Below, piece after piece: positions 45,158-54,104 of a DNA stretch of 64,000 nucleotides. The translations under genes were made by a program, and so were the position numbers. Source of the stretch: Arsenicibacter rosenii (lineage in GTDB: Bacteria; Bacteroidota; Bacteroidia; Cytophagales; Spirosomataceae). Within the stretch, counting starts at the first letter, position 1; every line of letters begins with the position of its first letter. The stretch is taken from contig NZ_MORL01000004.1 of assembly GCF_001870735.1 (NCBI RefSeq), positions 1 to 64,000 of the forward strand. The letters run 5' to 3'. Below the pieces are notes generated by a model that had not been told where the DNA came from, searched no databases, and saw only the letters and a program-made list of their open reading frames with translations.

Positions 45158-45958
45158 TTACATGTCGTAATGCTTGCGGATCATTTTTTCGTAGGTGGCG
45201 ACGGGTAAAATACGTTTCAGGATAACCGAAAACTTTTCCAGCGGTTTCCCTAACCGGTACAGGCGGTCTACGTTCGGGGTATTGATTATTTTTTCGATCA
45301 GCTCACCGAACAGCTCCGGCGCCAGCCCCTGGCTCACACTCTCGTCAATCAGTTCGTAGGTCCGGTCGAATGTTTTTTTGTAGACACTGGTTACCGGTAA
45401 CTGCACCTTCAGGCGGTTTTTGTTGATGTCGGTACGGACACCGCCAGGCTGTACGGTACAGGCCTGCACTCCGAACGGGGCCAGTTCGAGCCGCAGGGCT
45501 TCGGTAATCCGGTCGAGGGCCGCCTTACTGGCACTGTAGGCTCCGCGATACGGCAGGCCGGCTTCGGCCGCAATTGAACTGATGTTGATAATCAGACCCG
45601 TCCGGCGGTCACGCATATGGGGCAGCACAGCCTGAATAGTACGGACCGGCCCGATGACATTGGTATCCAGAACACGGGTAATATCATCGGTCAGTAACGA
45701 TTCAACAGGACCGGCAATACCCAGACCGGCATTGTTGATCAGAACGTCGATCTGTCCCTGTTCGGCCAGCACACGCTCTATGCCACGGCCAACACTTTCT
45801 TCATTGCTGACATCCATGTTGAGCGTTTTGAATACTTTTTTCTGCCCTTCGATATTCCGCGAAGTGCCGTACACGATATATCCTTTCTGCGCCAGATGAT
45901 TACCAATGCGTTCACCCAGGCCGGTCGAAGCGCCGGTAATGAGCACAACTTTTGCCAT
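45158..45958 (-). CDS. Short-chain dehydrogenase/reductase
   Basis: A 266-residue classical SDR: cofactor motif TGASTGLG, structural NNAGLG, catalytic Ser in INISSIAAEAG and Y-x-x-x-K in YSASKAA. The charged residue pattern after the second strand (TSRNIEG, with Arg) favours NADPH. The substrate is unknown. It is likely in one unit with the glycosyltransferase gene downstream, and is separated from the LacI gene by a palindromic hairpin. Confidence 0.9.
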   Translation of the reverse strand: MAKVVLITGASTGLGERIGNHLAQKGYIVYGTSRNIEGQKKVFKTLNMDVSNEESVGRGIERVLAEQGQIDVLINNAGLGIAGPVESLLTDDITRVLDTNVIGPVRTIQAVLPHMRDRRTGLIINISSIAAEAGLPYRGAYSASKAALDRITEALRLELAPFGVQACTVQPGGVRTDINKNRLKVQLPVTSVYKKTFDRTYELIDESVSQGLAPELFGELIEKIINTPNVDRLYRLGKPLEKFSVILKRILPVATYEKMIRKHYDM

Positions 45959-46021
45959 TGCTGCTATTAATTGATTGGAGCCTCAAAATTGGGCATTTTT
46001 GACAGGATTTACTACATCTAC

Positions 46022-46040
46022 AGCGGAATGTCATTCCGCT
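46022..46040. repeat. Palindrome AGCGGAATG-T-CATTCCGCT
   Basis: Perfect 9-bp arms around one base, at the end of the LacI gene and before the SDR gene. The core GGAATGnCATTCC recurs in part at 63756-63774 and 63801-63811. Confidence 0.55.
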
Positions 46041-47055
46041 ACCCCTGTCCGTTGTGCAGCACCAGCTTTGGTTCCAGCATGACCTGTTTCCAGTCTGTCA
46101 CCGGCTCCTTCGCCTGTACAACCTCCATCAGAATAGAGGCCGCTGTCTGCCCGATCAGGAAAGGATGCTGCTCCACCGATGCCATCGGAGGTTGTTCGAG
46201 ATAGGCGTTGAGGGGCAGATTGGCAAAACTGACAAAGACAATATCCTGATTCATCCGGAGCCCCTGCGTCCGGCAGACCTGCATGGCATCGAGCGCCACA
46301 TAGTCATTGAAGGCCAGCACCGCATCCGGCGGCTCCGGCAGGGCCAGCAGCTGGGCCATTTTCTGATGAATGTCGGCACGGGTCAGGTCAACCCGTTTGA
46401 TCAGTGCATTTTCGACCGGCAGTTCTTCTTCCAGCAGTGCGTTAATATAGCCCCGATAGCGCTCTTCGCTGGCTACCAGCGGGTGCGGCCCGTTCAGTAA
46501 GGCAATCCGGCGGTGACCCCGCCCCGCCAGCCATTTAATGGCCTCATACGCCCCTTTTTCCATATCGCAGCTTACCTGATGCGTCCGGATATCAGGCGGT
46601 ATGCGGTCAAACAACACCACCGGAATCTGTAAGTCAATCAGGCGCTGAATATGCTCAAACCGCCGCGACTCCTTGGCCACCGACAGCAAAACACCATCGA
46701 CCCGCTGGGCGGCCAATACGTCCAGAATCTGCTTTTCGCGGTCATACCGGTCATGCGACTGATAGAGTGCCACCGTATAATTCCGGTCGAAGGCGATTGC
46801 TTCAACCCCGTTCAGTACTTCCGAAAAGAAGTTTTCACGGATTTCGGGCAGAACAACGCCAATCATGCCCGTTTTTCCTTGCCGCAGGTTCCGGGCAGTA
46901 GTACTGGGCAGGTACTTCAGCTCCTCCGCTAACGCCCTGACCGCCTGCTTCGTGGCAACACTGATGCGGGGATGATCCTGCAACGCCCTGGAGACCGTCG
47001 ACGGCGAAATCATTAACCGACGGGCAATTTCTTTGATCGTTACGGCTTCTTTCAT
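46039..47055 (-). CDS. LacI-family transcriptional regulator
   Basis: A 338-residue repressor. The DNA-binding helix-turn-helix is at about residues 6-25 (TIKEIARRLMISPSTVSRAL), with the hinge helix near 50-58 and a sugar-binding-type effector domain in residues 60-335 (MIGVVLPEIRENFFSEVLNG). LacI hinge helices normally bind a central CG step such as AAACGTTT, the core of the operator pair at 51052-51093, about 4 kb away. That link is inference. It lies 14 bp after lrp on the same strand and may be co-transcribed with it. Confidence 0.92.
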   Translation of the reverse strand: MKEAVTIKEIARRLMISPSTVSRALQDHPRISVATKQAVRALAEELKYLPSTTARNLRQGKTGMIGVVLPEIRENFFSEVLNGVEAIAFDRNYTVALYQSHDRYDREKQILDVLAAQRVDGVLLSVAKESRRFEHIQRLIDLQIPVVLFDRIPPDIRTHQVSCDMEKGAYEAIKWLAGRGHRRIALLNGPHPLVASEERYRGYINALLEEELPVENALIKRVDLTRADIHQKMAQLLALPEPPDAVLAFNDYVALDAMQVCRTQGLRMNQDIVFVSFANLPLNAYLEQPPMASVEQHPFLIGQTAASILMEVVQAKEPVTDWKQVMLEPKLVLHNGQG

Positions 47056-47069
47056 CGTTTCTCCATGCG

Positions 47070-47531
47070 TTACACCCGATATCCAAGTTCGTGCTTAATT
47101 TCCTTTAACACAAAGGTGCTGTTCAGAATACCGATATTCTCAATCTGCGACAGTTTATTTTTGACAAAATCATGGTATTCGTCCAGACTGCTGATGTTGA
47201 TCTTCAGCAGAAAGTCGACCTGGCCGGCCATGTGGTAGCATTCCTGCACTTCTTCCAGTTTCTGTACCTCCTCTTCAAATTTTTCGATAAACGCCTTATC
47301 ATGGTATCGCATCGACACCTGACAGAAGGTAGTGATGGGCCGTCCGAGGCGGGTTTTATCCAGAATGGCCACATACTGCTTAATAAATCCGAGGTTTTCC
47401 AGCCGCTTTATGCGTTCATAAACCGGCGACAATGTCAGGCTGAGCTGTGCGGCAATTTCCTTGGTCGTCAGCTTGGCGTCCTGCTGTAAAAGACGCAGGA
47501 TAGTCTTGTCAATTTCGTCGATCTGCTCCAT
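47070..47531 (-). CDS. Lrp/AsnC-family transcriptional regulator
   Basis: A 153-residue regulator with an amino helix-turn-helix (KTILRLLQQDAKLTTKEIAAQL then SLSPVYERIKRLE) and a carboxy RAM ligand domain (CQVSMRY...ECYHMAGQVDFLLKI). Lrp proteins form octamers that wrap DNA and respond to amino acids. It is divergent from tdh-kbl, the threonine breakdown pair, with a 223-bp AT-rich spacer, so threonine or glycine control of that pair is likely by context. The lacI gene follows. Confidence 0.92.
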   Translation of the reverse strand: MEQIDEIDKTILRLLQQDAKLTTKEIAAQLSLTLSPVYERIKRLENLGFIKQYVAILDKTRLGRPITTFCQVSMRYHDKAFIEKFEEEVQKLEEVQECYHMAGQVDFLLKINISSLDEYHDFVKNKLSQIENIGILNSTFVLKEIKHELGYRV

Positions 47532-47537
47532 GAAGAA

Positions 47538-47592
47538 ATTTTTTCTTTATGCGTTCTCCAAAGAAATAATCAATAAGATATTTTTTCTTTAT
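47538..47592. promoter_or_regulatory. Two identical 13-mers 42 bp apart, Lrp-site candidates
   Basis: ATTTTTTCTTTAT occurs at 47538-47550 and again at 47580-47592, exactly 42 bp (four helical turns) apart, in the lrp-tdh spacer. The first lies 6 bp upstream of the lrp start. Such phased AT-rich repeats suit an Lrp octamer. Confidence 0.45.
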
Positions 47593-47658
47593 ATAAAGAT
47601 CTAAACCACAATATTAACTGATTTATTAACAATACTCCATCTTTTTACCTTTCATTTA

Positions 47659-47666
47659 TACATTTG
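47659..47666 (+). promoter_or_regulatory. -7 promoter box TACATTTG for tdh-kbl
   Basis: Exact TAnnTTTG match 88 bp before the tdh ATG. Confidence 0.5.
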
Positions 47667-47754
47667 CCAATAAAATCACTTCATCAATAATTGTTCCGCT
47701 AAACAACGCTTACGGTGGTTTCTGCCGCCGCAAGACCTTAACAAAAAGGCCGTT

Positions 47755-48708
47755 ATGAAACAGGAAACCGTTTTAATCATTGGAGCAAACGGGCAAATCG
47801 GAACCGCCCTCCTTCCCGAACTTCAGCACCGCTTCGGCGCGGATCAGGTCATTGGCGCCGACCTGCGCAAACCCGCTGCTGAAGGCCACCGCTTCTTACA
47901 GCTGGATGCTACCCGGGCCGACGATCTGGCCGATATCGTGCAGACACACGGCATTACCCAGATTTATCACCTGGCCGCTGTCTTATCGGCCAAAGGCGAA
48001 ACAGACCCGATTGCCACCTGGAACCTCAACATGCAGACACTCCTGAATGTGCTGGAAGTGGCCCGCACCTTCAGCCTCGACAAAGTGTTTGTCCCGAGTT
48101 CTATCGCCGCCTTCGGCGATCAGGCACCCAAATACGAAACGCCCCAGACGGCATCGCTCGACCCGGCAACGGTGTATGGTATCAGCAAGGTGGCCGCCGA
48201 AAACTGGCAGCTGTATTACCACAAACGCTACGGGCTGGATATCCGCTCCCTCCGCTATCCGGGGGTGATCAGCTACCAATCTATGCCGGGCGGCGGTACA
48301 ACCGACTATGCGGTGGCAATCTTCCACGAGGCCGTAAAAGGGAATAATTTTGAGTGTTTTCTTGACAAGGACACACTCCTGCCGATGATCTACATGGACG
48401 ATGCTATCCGGGCAACCCTTGAGCTGATGGAGGCTCCGGCCGACCGGATCCGGGTCCGGACATCCTACAACCTGGCCGGCATGAGCTTTACCCCGGCGCA
48501 GCTGACTACTGAAATTCAGCAGTATTTTCCGGCTTTCACAACGGAGTATAAGCCTGATTTCCGGCAGCAGATTGCCGATTCGTGGCCAAAGTCAATCGAC
48601 GATTCGATTGCGCGGCGCGACTGGGGCTGGCAACCGGCCTTCGACCTGCCGCGGATGACCCGCGAGATGATCCATCAATTGACAGCACTTTATCAACAAA
48701 CTGCATAA
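47755..48708 (+). CDS. tdh: L-threonine 3-dehydrogenase, SDR type
   Basis: A 317-residue NAD-dependent epimerase/dehydratase-family enzyme of the extended SDR class, like the threonine dehydrogenases of animals and Bacteroidota, and unlike the zinc-dependent Escherichia coli Tdh. The cofactor motif is [13 protein letters not shown]; the catalytic pair is Y-x-x-x-K in [27 protein letters not shown] is the substrate-binding block. It oxidises threonine to 2-amino-3-ketobutyrate, which kbl, 10 bp downstream, splits to glycine and acetyl-CoA. The context makes this assignment strong. Confidence 0.93.
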   Translation: MKQETVLIIGANGQIGTALLPELQHRFGADQVIGADLRKPAAEGHRFLQLDATRADDLADIVQTHGITQIYHLAAVLSAKGETDPIATWNLNMQTLLNVLEVARTFSLDKVFVPSSIAAFGDQAPKYETPQTASLDPATVYGISKVAAENWQLYYHKRYGLDIRSLRYPGVISYQSMPGGGTTDYAVAIFHEAVKGNNFECFLDKDTLLPMIYMDDAIRATLELMEAPADRIRVRTSYNLAGMSFTPAQLTTEIQQYFPAFTTEYKPDFRQQIADSWPKSIDDSIARRDWGWQPAFDLPRMTREMIHQLTALYQQTA

Positions 48709-48718
48709 ACCAACAGCC

Positions 48719-49924
48719 ATGTACGGAAATCTGAAAAACGAATTGCGTCAGGAGCTCGACGCCATACAGCAAGCCGGCCTCTATAAAGCCGAGCGCATTA
48801 TTGTTACCCCGCAATCGGCCGCGATTGCCATTCAGGATGGCCGCGAGGTCATTAACTTCTGCGCCAATAACTACCTTGGTCTGTCTTCGCATCCGTCGGT
48901 AATCGAAGCCGCGCACAAAACACTGGACACGCACGGTTTCGGGATGTCGTCGGTCCGGTTTATCTGTGGCACGCAGGACATTCATAAAGAACTCGAACGC
49001 CGGACGGCTGAGTTTGTCGGTGCCGAAGACTGCATTTTGTATGCAGCAGCGTTTGATGCCAACGGCGGGGTATTTGAACCGCTGCTGGGCGAAGAAGATG
49101 CCATCATTTCGGACGAACTGAACCACGCGTCGATTATCGACGGTATCCGGTTGTGTAAGGCCAAACGATTCCGGTATAAAAACAATGACATGGCCGATCT
49201 GGAAGCCCAGTTGCAGGCCGCGTCGGGCTGTCGCCGTAAACTGATTGTGACCGACGGTGTGTTTTCGATGGACGGCACCATTGCCCGGCTCGACAAAATC
49301 TGCGACCTCGCCGACCAATACGAAGCCCTGGTGATGGTTGACGAATGCCACGCCAGCGGGTTTATGGGCAAAACCGGTCGGGGTACGCCGGAGCTGAAAA
49401 ATGTGTTTGGCCGGATTGATATCATTACCGGTACCTATGGTAAAGCGCTGGGTGGCGCTTCGGGTGGCTTTACCGCCGCACGGAAGGAAATTGTAGAGAT
49501 GCTGCGGCAGCGGTCACGGCCTTATCTGTTCTCCAACACCCTCGCCCCGTCGATTGTCGGTGCGTCGCTGGCGGTGCTGGATATTCTGGAAGAATCAACG
49601 GCCCTGCGGGATAAGCTGGAAGCCAATACCCGTTATTTCCGCGAAGCGATGACCGCGGCAGGGTTCGACATCATTCCGGGTGAGCACCCGATTGTACCGG
49701 TTATGCTATACGATGCGCCGCTGGCACAGACCTTTGCCGCACGCTTACTGGAAGAAGGCATTTACGTCATCGGGTTCTTCTATCCGGTCGTACCGAAAGG
49801 CAAAGCCCGCATCCGGGTGCAGGTTTCGGCCGGCCACGAGATGGAACACCTGCAAAAAGCAGTAGCGGCCTTCACGAAAGTCGGTAAGGAACTCGGCGTC
49901 ATCCCCGCCGAAGCTACGGTTTAA
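48719..49924 (+). CDS. kbl: Glycine C-acetyltransferase (2-amino-3-ketobutyrate CoA ligase)
   Basis: A 401-residue pyridoxal-phosphate enzyme of the alpha-oxoamine synthase family. The cofactor lysine is K242 in [27 protein letters not shown] is the family amino block and [16 protein letters not shown] binds substrate. It pairs with tdh (10 bp upstream) in threonine breakdown. A terminator follows. Confidence 0.96.
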   Translation: MYGNLKNELRQELDAIQQAGLYKAERIIVTPQSAAIAIQDGREVINFCANNYLGLSSHPSVIEAAHKTLDTHGFGMSSVRFICGTQDIHKELERRTAEFVGAEDCILYAAAFDANGGVFEPLLGEEDAIISDELNHASIIDGIRLCKAKRFRYKNNDMADLEAQLQAASGCRRKLIVTDGVFSMDGTIARLDKICDLADQYEALVMVDECHASGFMGKTGRGTPELKNVFGRIDIITGTYGKALGGASGGFTAARKEIVEMLRQRSRPYLFSNTLAPSIVGASLAVLDILEESTALRDKLEANTRYFREAMTAAGFDIIPGEHPIVPVMLYDAPLAQTFAARLLEEGIYVIGFFYPVVPKGKARIRVQVSAGHEMEHLQKAVAAFTKVGKELGVIPAEATV

Positions 49925-49990
49925 GCCTTACGAAGCGATAATCACTCAATCAGCAATTGCCGCAAAGCGGCCACTCAATCACTCAATAAA

Positions 49991-50026
49991 AAAACGCCCG
50001 GGATCGATCACGAATCCGGGCGTTTT
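49991..50026 (+). terminator. Rho-independent terminator after kbl
   Basis: AAAACGCCCGGGAT (49991-50004) pairs, with one bulge, with ATCCGGGCGTTTT (50014-50026). Confidence 0.8.
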
Positions 50027-50090
50027 ATCTTCTCAACCGAAGGGAAAGCGAGAAGAAAGGGGGCCGACATACGAGCGCTGACCCCATCTC

Positions 50091-50711
50091 TTATTTTTGT
50101 ACCTTAATTTGTTCGGCGAAACGCTTTACGTCTGAACCAACGGTCAGGGTGTAAGCACCTTCAGGCAATCCGTTCAGATCCAGACGGCTGATGTTACCGG
50201 CTACTTCTTCAACGAATACCAGCTCATCGTTCTGATTGTAGATCGCAACGTTTGTCGATTCAACGTTAACGGTCGGGATGGTTACCTGCAGTTTATTTTT
50301 GGCGTATGTAGAGATGGTTGGGCGGGCGATCTGCGTCAGCTTTGTATCATCGATTGACAGGGCGTTGTCGCGGATGTTCAGCTCCTGTGAAGACCACCAT
50401 GTGTTAGTGCTTGTTGTCAGGTAATATTTACCGTCTGGCAGAGAAGCTACGTCGAACGGAACACCTTTTTGTGTACGGTCGATTACTGTACCGGTAAACA
50501 AGGTTGTACCGTCTACATCGATCAATGAAACCTGTACAGCACCGCTGCCTTGTGTCATTGTCTTAGGAATGTGCAACTGAAACTTCTTAGATTCAGATTT
50601 AACAACTGTAACTTTACCCATAATAGCACCATCAAATGCGGACGCTGTAGTGGCTGTTGCCAGGGTAAATGCTGCGATCAGTGCAGCTGCGGATAATTGG
50701 ATCGTTTTCAT
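50091..50711 (-). CDS. Secreted protein with two beta-sandwich repeats
   Basis: A 206-residue exported protein (signal peptide to about ATTASAF). Two units each end in a matching hairpin: DVASLPDGKYYLTTS...QELNIR and DLNGLPEGAYTLTVG...EQIKVQ. The last unit resembles type IX secretion (Por) carboxy-terminal domains of the LPxGxYxLxV kind, but repeated and short, so secretion by that path is only possible. Codon use looks less GC-rich than in neighbours. A strong promoter lies upstream. No family is assigned. Confidence 0.75.
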   Translation of the reverse strand: MKTIQLSAAALIAAFTLATATTASAFDGAIMGKVTVVKSESKKFQLHIPKTMTQGSGAVQVSLIDVDGTTLFTGTVIDRTQKGVPFDVASLPDGKYYLTTSTNTWWSSQELNIRDNALSIDDTKLTQIARPTISTYAKNKLQVTIPTVNVESTNVAIYNQNDELVFVEEVAGNISRLDLNGLPEGAYTLTVGSDVKRFAEQIKVQK

Positions 50712-50736
50712 AATGGATTATTTAATTTTTCCGTGA

Positions 50737-50768
50737 CAAAGGTATGCTCACAGTTATTTTTAAAGCAA
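50737..50768 (-). promoter_or_regulatory. Promoter of the secreted protein gene
   Basis: On the minus strand, TACCTTTG (50744-50737) matches TAnnTTTG, and a TTG at 50768-50766 lies 21 bp upstream as -33 box. The start codon is 26 bp from the -7 box. Confidence 0.65.
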
Positions 50769-51051
50769 CACTTTTGTACCGATCCAATTTGAAAAATGCA
50801 AAAGTTCTTTATTTTGTCCTACATTTTTCGGGATAATTAGGGCAATTATTGGTTAAATACCATAGATTCATTAAAAAGTCAGTTCGATTGTATTTTTCTA
50901 ATAATTCTAAATTATTGGACTATGCTCTCAGAAAAATACAAAAAATATTTCTTTAGTACTATTTTGATTTTCCAGCTATTTTTCGTAACAGAAAAACTCT
51001 TGTCAGACGATCCGAAAAATCCCTGCTTAAATCCTGTATTTTCTGTGATTT

Positions 51052-51093
51052 TGTACAAACGTTTGCATACAAGTGTGCAAACGTTTGTACAAT
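51052..51093. promoter_or_regulatory. Double LacI-type operator (17-bp inverted repeat)
   Basis: TTGTACAAACGTTTGCA (51052-51068) and its exact reverse complement TGCAAACGTTTGTACAA (51077-51093) flank TACAAGTG. Each arm has the LacI-family core AAACGTTT with centres 22 bp apart, two helical turns, so two dimers could bind the same face of the DNA. The outer ends are themselves TTGTACAA palindromes. Confidence 0.75.
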
Positions 51094-51225
51094 AAATATT
51101 CGGGAGATTACCACTTTTACCTTTAGATTATCATTGTTTTTCGCCGGCCAGCCAGCTAACTTTCCTTCGAAATCGGGTTAAGCCTAACCTGAGATGACCT
51201 TTGCCGATTTTAAGCACTACGCTAT

Positions 51226-52602
51226 ATGCCTATGACTTCCCGTCGAACTTTTCTGAAAACGGCTGCCCTTACCGGCGCGGCAACGCCTTTTATCCCGTCA
51301 TTGCTCTCGCCGGCAGCGGCAACGCCGGTTAAAGCACCGCTTCAGCGGGTGCGTCTGGCGTTCATTGGCGTCGGTGCCCGTGGCCGCAGCCACGTTGCGC
51401 AGGCGCTCTACCGCAATGATGTCGATATTACCGCCATCTGCGATGTTGACCCGGACGCCATCAGCCGGACCAATAAAATGATTGAGAAGGCCGGCCGTAA
51501 ACTTCCGGAAGCCTATACCAAAGGGGACGAAGCGTTCCAACAGATGCTTAAACGGGATGACATCGACGGAGTGGTGATTGCAACGCCGTGGGAATGGCAC
51601 GTTCCGATGGCCGTAGCCACGATGAAAGCCGGCAAGTATGCCGGTGTCGAGGTGTCGGCAACCGTTACGCTCAAAGAGTCGTGGGATCTGGTGAATACGT
51701 TTGAAAAAACAGGTTCACACTGCATGATTCTGGAAAACGTATGCTACCGCCGCGATGTGATGGCGATTCTGAACATGATCCGGCAGGGAATGTTCGGCGA
51801 AATGCTGTATGCTCACTGCGGGTACCAGCACGACCTGCGCAACATTAAGTTCAACGACGGAAAGTCGATTGGCGGTGTCGGCGCTGAATTCGGGGAGAAA
51901 GGCTACTCCGAAGCCCGCTGGCGTACCCAGCATTCAGTCGACCGCAACGGTGATTTGTACCCGACCCATGGCCTCGGCCCGGTTGCTCACTGGCTGAACA
52001 TCAACCGGGGAAACCGCTTTACGTACCTCACCAGCATGGCTACCAAATCGCGGGGGCTGCATAAATATGTCGTTGACAAAGGCGGCGCCAACCACCCGAA
52101 CGCAAAGGTCAACTTTAAACTAGGCGACGTGGTGACAACAATGCTGCAGTGTGCCAACGGAGAAAACATCATGATTATCCACGATACCAACTCGCCCCGC
52201 CCCTATTCACTTGGTTTCCGGGCACAAGGCACAGAAGGCATCTGGATGGACGATAACGACATGATTTATCTGGAAGGAAAGAGTCCGAAGCCGCATCAGT
52301 GGGAACCGTTTGCCGACTATCAGGATAAGTATGACCACCCGCTGTGGAAAAAACATGCTGAAACCGCCGCAAACTCCGGACATGGCGGGATCGACTTTTT
52401 TGTGCTCCGTGCGTTTATCGAGTCTGTAAAAAATCAGGTGGCGCCACCGATTGATGTATACGATGCCGCCGTCTGGAGCGCCATCAGTCCGTTGTCGGAG
52501 CAGTCAATCGCGCAGGGCAGCAAGCCTATCGAAATCCCTGATTTCACCCGTGGCAAATGGAAAACCAACGCTCCGATCTTTGCCCTGAACGACATATATT
52601 AA
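51226..52602 (+). CDS. GH109-like alpha-N-acetylgalactosaminidase family protein
   Basis: A 458-residue exported Gfo/Idh/MocA-fold protein with a twin-arginine-like leader (SRRTFLKTAALTGAATPF). Blocks IGVGARGRSHV, TPWEWHVPMAVATMKAG, ENVCYRRDVMAILNM and ARWRTQHSVDRNGDLYPTHG match the GH109 family, named for an NAD-dependent alpha-N-acetylgalactosaminidase. Many GH109 members are untested, so the activity is likely, not certain. ATG at 51226 or 51232 are both possible. It lies behind a LacI-type double operator. A GHMP kinase gene follows. Confidence 0.85.
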   Translation: MPMTSRRTFLKTAALTGAATPFIPSLLSPAAATPVKAPLQRVRLAFIGVGARGRSHVAQALYRNDVDITAICDVDPDAISRTNKMIEKAGRKLPEAYTKGDEAFQQMLKRDDIDGVVIATPWEWHVPMAVATMKAGKYAGVEVSATVTLKESWDLVNTFEKTGSHCMILENVCYRRDVMAILNMIRQGMFGEMLYAHCGYQHDLRNIKFNDGKSIGGVGAEFGEKGYSEARWRTQHSVDRNGDLYPTHGLGPVAHWLNINRGNRFTYLTSMATKSRGLHKYVVDKGGANHPNAKVNFKLGDVVTTMLQCANGENIMIIHDTNSPRPYSLGFRAQGTEGIWMDDNDMIYLEGKSPKPHQWEPFADYQDKYDHPLWKKHAETAANSGHGGIDFFVLRAFIESVKNQVAPPIDVYDAAVWSAISPLSEQSIAQGSKPIEIPDFTRGKWKTNAPIFALNDIY

Positions 52603-52612
52603 ATGAATAATG

Positions 52613-52700
52613 TTTAATGGACAATGAATAATGTTGTAACGGGGCTTAAGCCATCATTATTCATTTTACATTGTCCATTATTCATTACACATTGTCCATT
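52613..52700. repeat. Degenerate AATGGACAATGA repeat, copy 2
   Basis: The spacer after the GH109-like gene is made of AATGAATAATG, TTTAATGGACAATGAA (52613-52628, identical to 21277-21292), CATTATTCATT and ACATTGTCCATT words, in opposite orientation in its two halves, around a short GC-richer centre. Confidence 0.7.
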
Positions 52701-52776
52701 TTAGGCTTTTCTGATTTACTCAACCTGAAAAACCGGCTTATCCCCCCGTTACGCTTTGTTTAATTACCCGACATTC

Positions 52777-53880
52777 ATGCATCCTTCACCCTTAACCGTT
52801 TCGACACCCGGCCGCATCTGCCTTTTCGGTGAGCATCAGGATTACCTGGGCTTACCGGTCATTGCCGCAGCTATTTCGCGCCGGGTGCAGATCAGTGCCA
52901 CGGCTACGCCTGACAAGCAGGTCAGACTGGAATTGCCGGACATCGGCGCCGAAGACGTATTCGACCTGACCGACTCGCCGCTGGTGTATCAGCACGACCG
53001 GGATTATTTCCGGAGTGCCATCAACGTGCTGCGTCGCGAAGGGTTTAGCTTCAGTCGTGGCATACAGGGTGAGATTCACGGCAACATTCCGATCAACGCA
53101 GGTACGTCGAGTTCATCGGCACTGCTGATTTCGTGGCTGAACGTACTTACCCGGCTGGCCGATCAGCCGGAGCAACTTCCGGCCACCCGACTGGCCGAAC
53201 TTGCCTACGTAGCCGAAGTGCTCGAATTTGGTGAACCGGGCGGCATGATGGACCATTATTCAACCGCTGTCGGTAATCTCATTTACCTGAACAGCCAGCC
53301 GTCGATTCAGCTGCAATCCCTGCGGCCGGCTCTGGGGAGTTTTGTACTCGGCGACTCGTCCGAGCCTAAAGATACCATTGGTATTCTGGGCCGGGTAAAA
53401 GGCGGTATGCTCCGGATTATGGAACGGCTGAACGCCGAAATTCCTGCGTTCAGCCTGCATACGACTACGGCCGAAGAGGTTGCCCCGTTCCGGCACCTGT
53501 TTACTGCCGATGAGTTTACGCTATTGCTGGGCAATATCGACAACCGCGACATTCTGCGGGAAGCCCTGACGATTGTCCAGGCGCCTGAACTTAACCACAA
53601 AGCGTTTGGCCGGTTGCTGTACCGTCATCAGACGAATTTACGGGAGGCGCAGCGCATCTCAACCCCAAAAATCGACCGTATGCTCGACGCTGCCCTTGAG
53701 GCCGGCGCATACGGCGGAAAAATCAATGGTTCCGGGGGCGGCGGCTGTATGTTTGCCTATGCGCCGGAGCAGCCCGACAAGGTGGCAGAAGCCATTGAGC
53801 GGGCGGGCGGAAAAGCGTATGTCATCCATGTGGATGAAGGTACGCGGCAGGAAACCGTACCTGCTTTTGTTACAAACTGA
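52777..53880 (+). CDS. GHMP kinase, galactokinase-like
   Basis: A 367-residue sugar kinase. It has the galactokinase-type amino signature PGRICLFGEHQDYLG, the ATP-binding GHMP motif NIPINAGTSSSSALL and the carboxy block GAYGGKINGSGGGGCMF. Galactokinase phosphorylates C1 of galactose; relatives act on N-acetylgalactosamine or other sugars. Following a GH109-like gene, an N-acetylgalactosamine or galactose substrate is reasonable, but this is inference. The frame opens at a TTG 52756; ATG at 52777 is preferred. Confidence 0.85.
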   Translation: MHPSPLTVSTPGRICLFGEHQDYLGLPVIAAAISRRVQISATATPDKQVRLELPDIGAEDVFDLTDSPLVYQHDRDYFRSAINVLRREGFSFSRGIQGEIHGNIPINAGTSSSSALLISWLNVLTRLADQPEQLPATRLAELAYVAEVLEFGEPGGMMDHYSTAVGNLIYLNSQPSIQLQSLRPALGSFVLGDSSEPKDTIGILGRVKGGMLRIMERLNAEIPAFSLHTTTAEEVAPFRHLFTADEFTLLLGNIDNRDILREALTIVQAPELNHKAFGRLLYRHQTNLREAQRISTPKIDRMLDAALEAGAYGGKINGSGGGGCMFAYAPEQPDKVAEAIERAGGKAYVIHVDEGTRQETVPAFVTN

Positions 53881-53920
53881 GGAATTACTTTTCTTTTCGA
53901 CGTATAATTTACCATAAGCT

Positions 53921-53947
53921 CCCCGGCTGAAGTTTCTTTAGCCGGGG
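53921..53947 (+). terminator. Rho-independent terminator after GHMP kinase
   Basis: CCCCGGCT (53921-53928) pairs with AGCCGGGG (53940-53947), followed by CTTCTTTTTC. Confidence 0.8.
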
Positions 53948-54104
53948 CTTCTTTTTCTGAATATTACCTGAATACCACCTTACATTCCGTTTCTATTGCT
54001 TCGTATCCCGTCCCGTTCAATCTGATTTTGCAGTTTTTTATGTTTGGGAAACCTTAAACATTTTTGTGATTTGTAGCTTTATCATCCTGGTACACTATCT
54101 TAAA

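Larger units (their letters stand above)
50712..51225. other. 514-bp AT-rich regulatory spacer
   Basis: No gene is seen. It holds the minus-strand promoter of the secreted protein at 50737-50768, a long stretch rich in A/T with short runs such as TATTTTGTCC, and a strong LacI-type double palindrome at 51052-51093, upstream of the GH109-like gene. TACCTTTA (51118-51125) is a near-match -7 box for that gene. Confidence 0.7.

Noticed and set aside
48536-49351. Minus-strand frame opposite tdh-kbl
   Set aside because: Shadow of two well supported genes.
51052-51093. Intrinsic terminator of an unseen transcript
   Set aside because: No U-run follows the stem, and each arm is itself palindromic with the LacI core, which fits an operator better.
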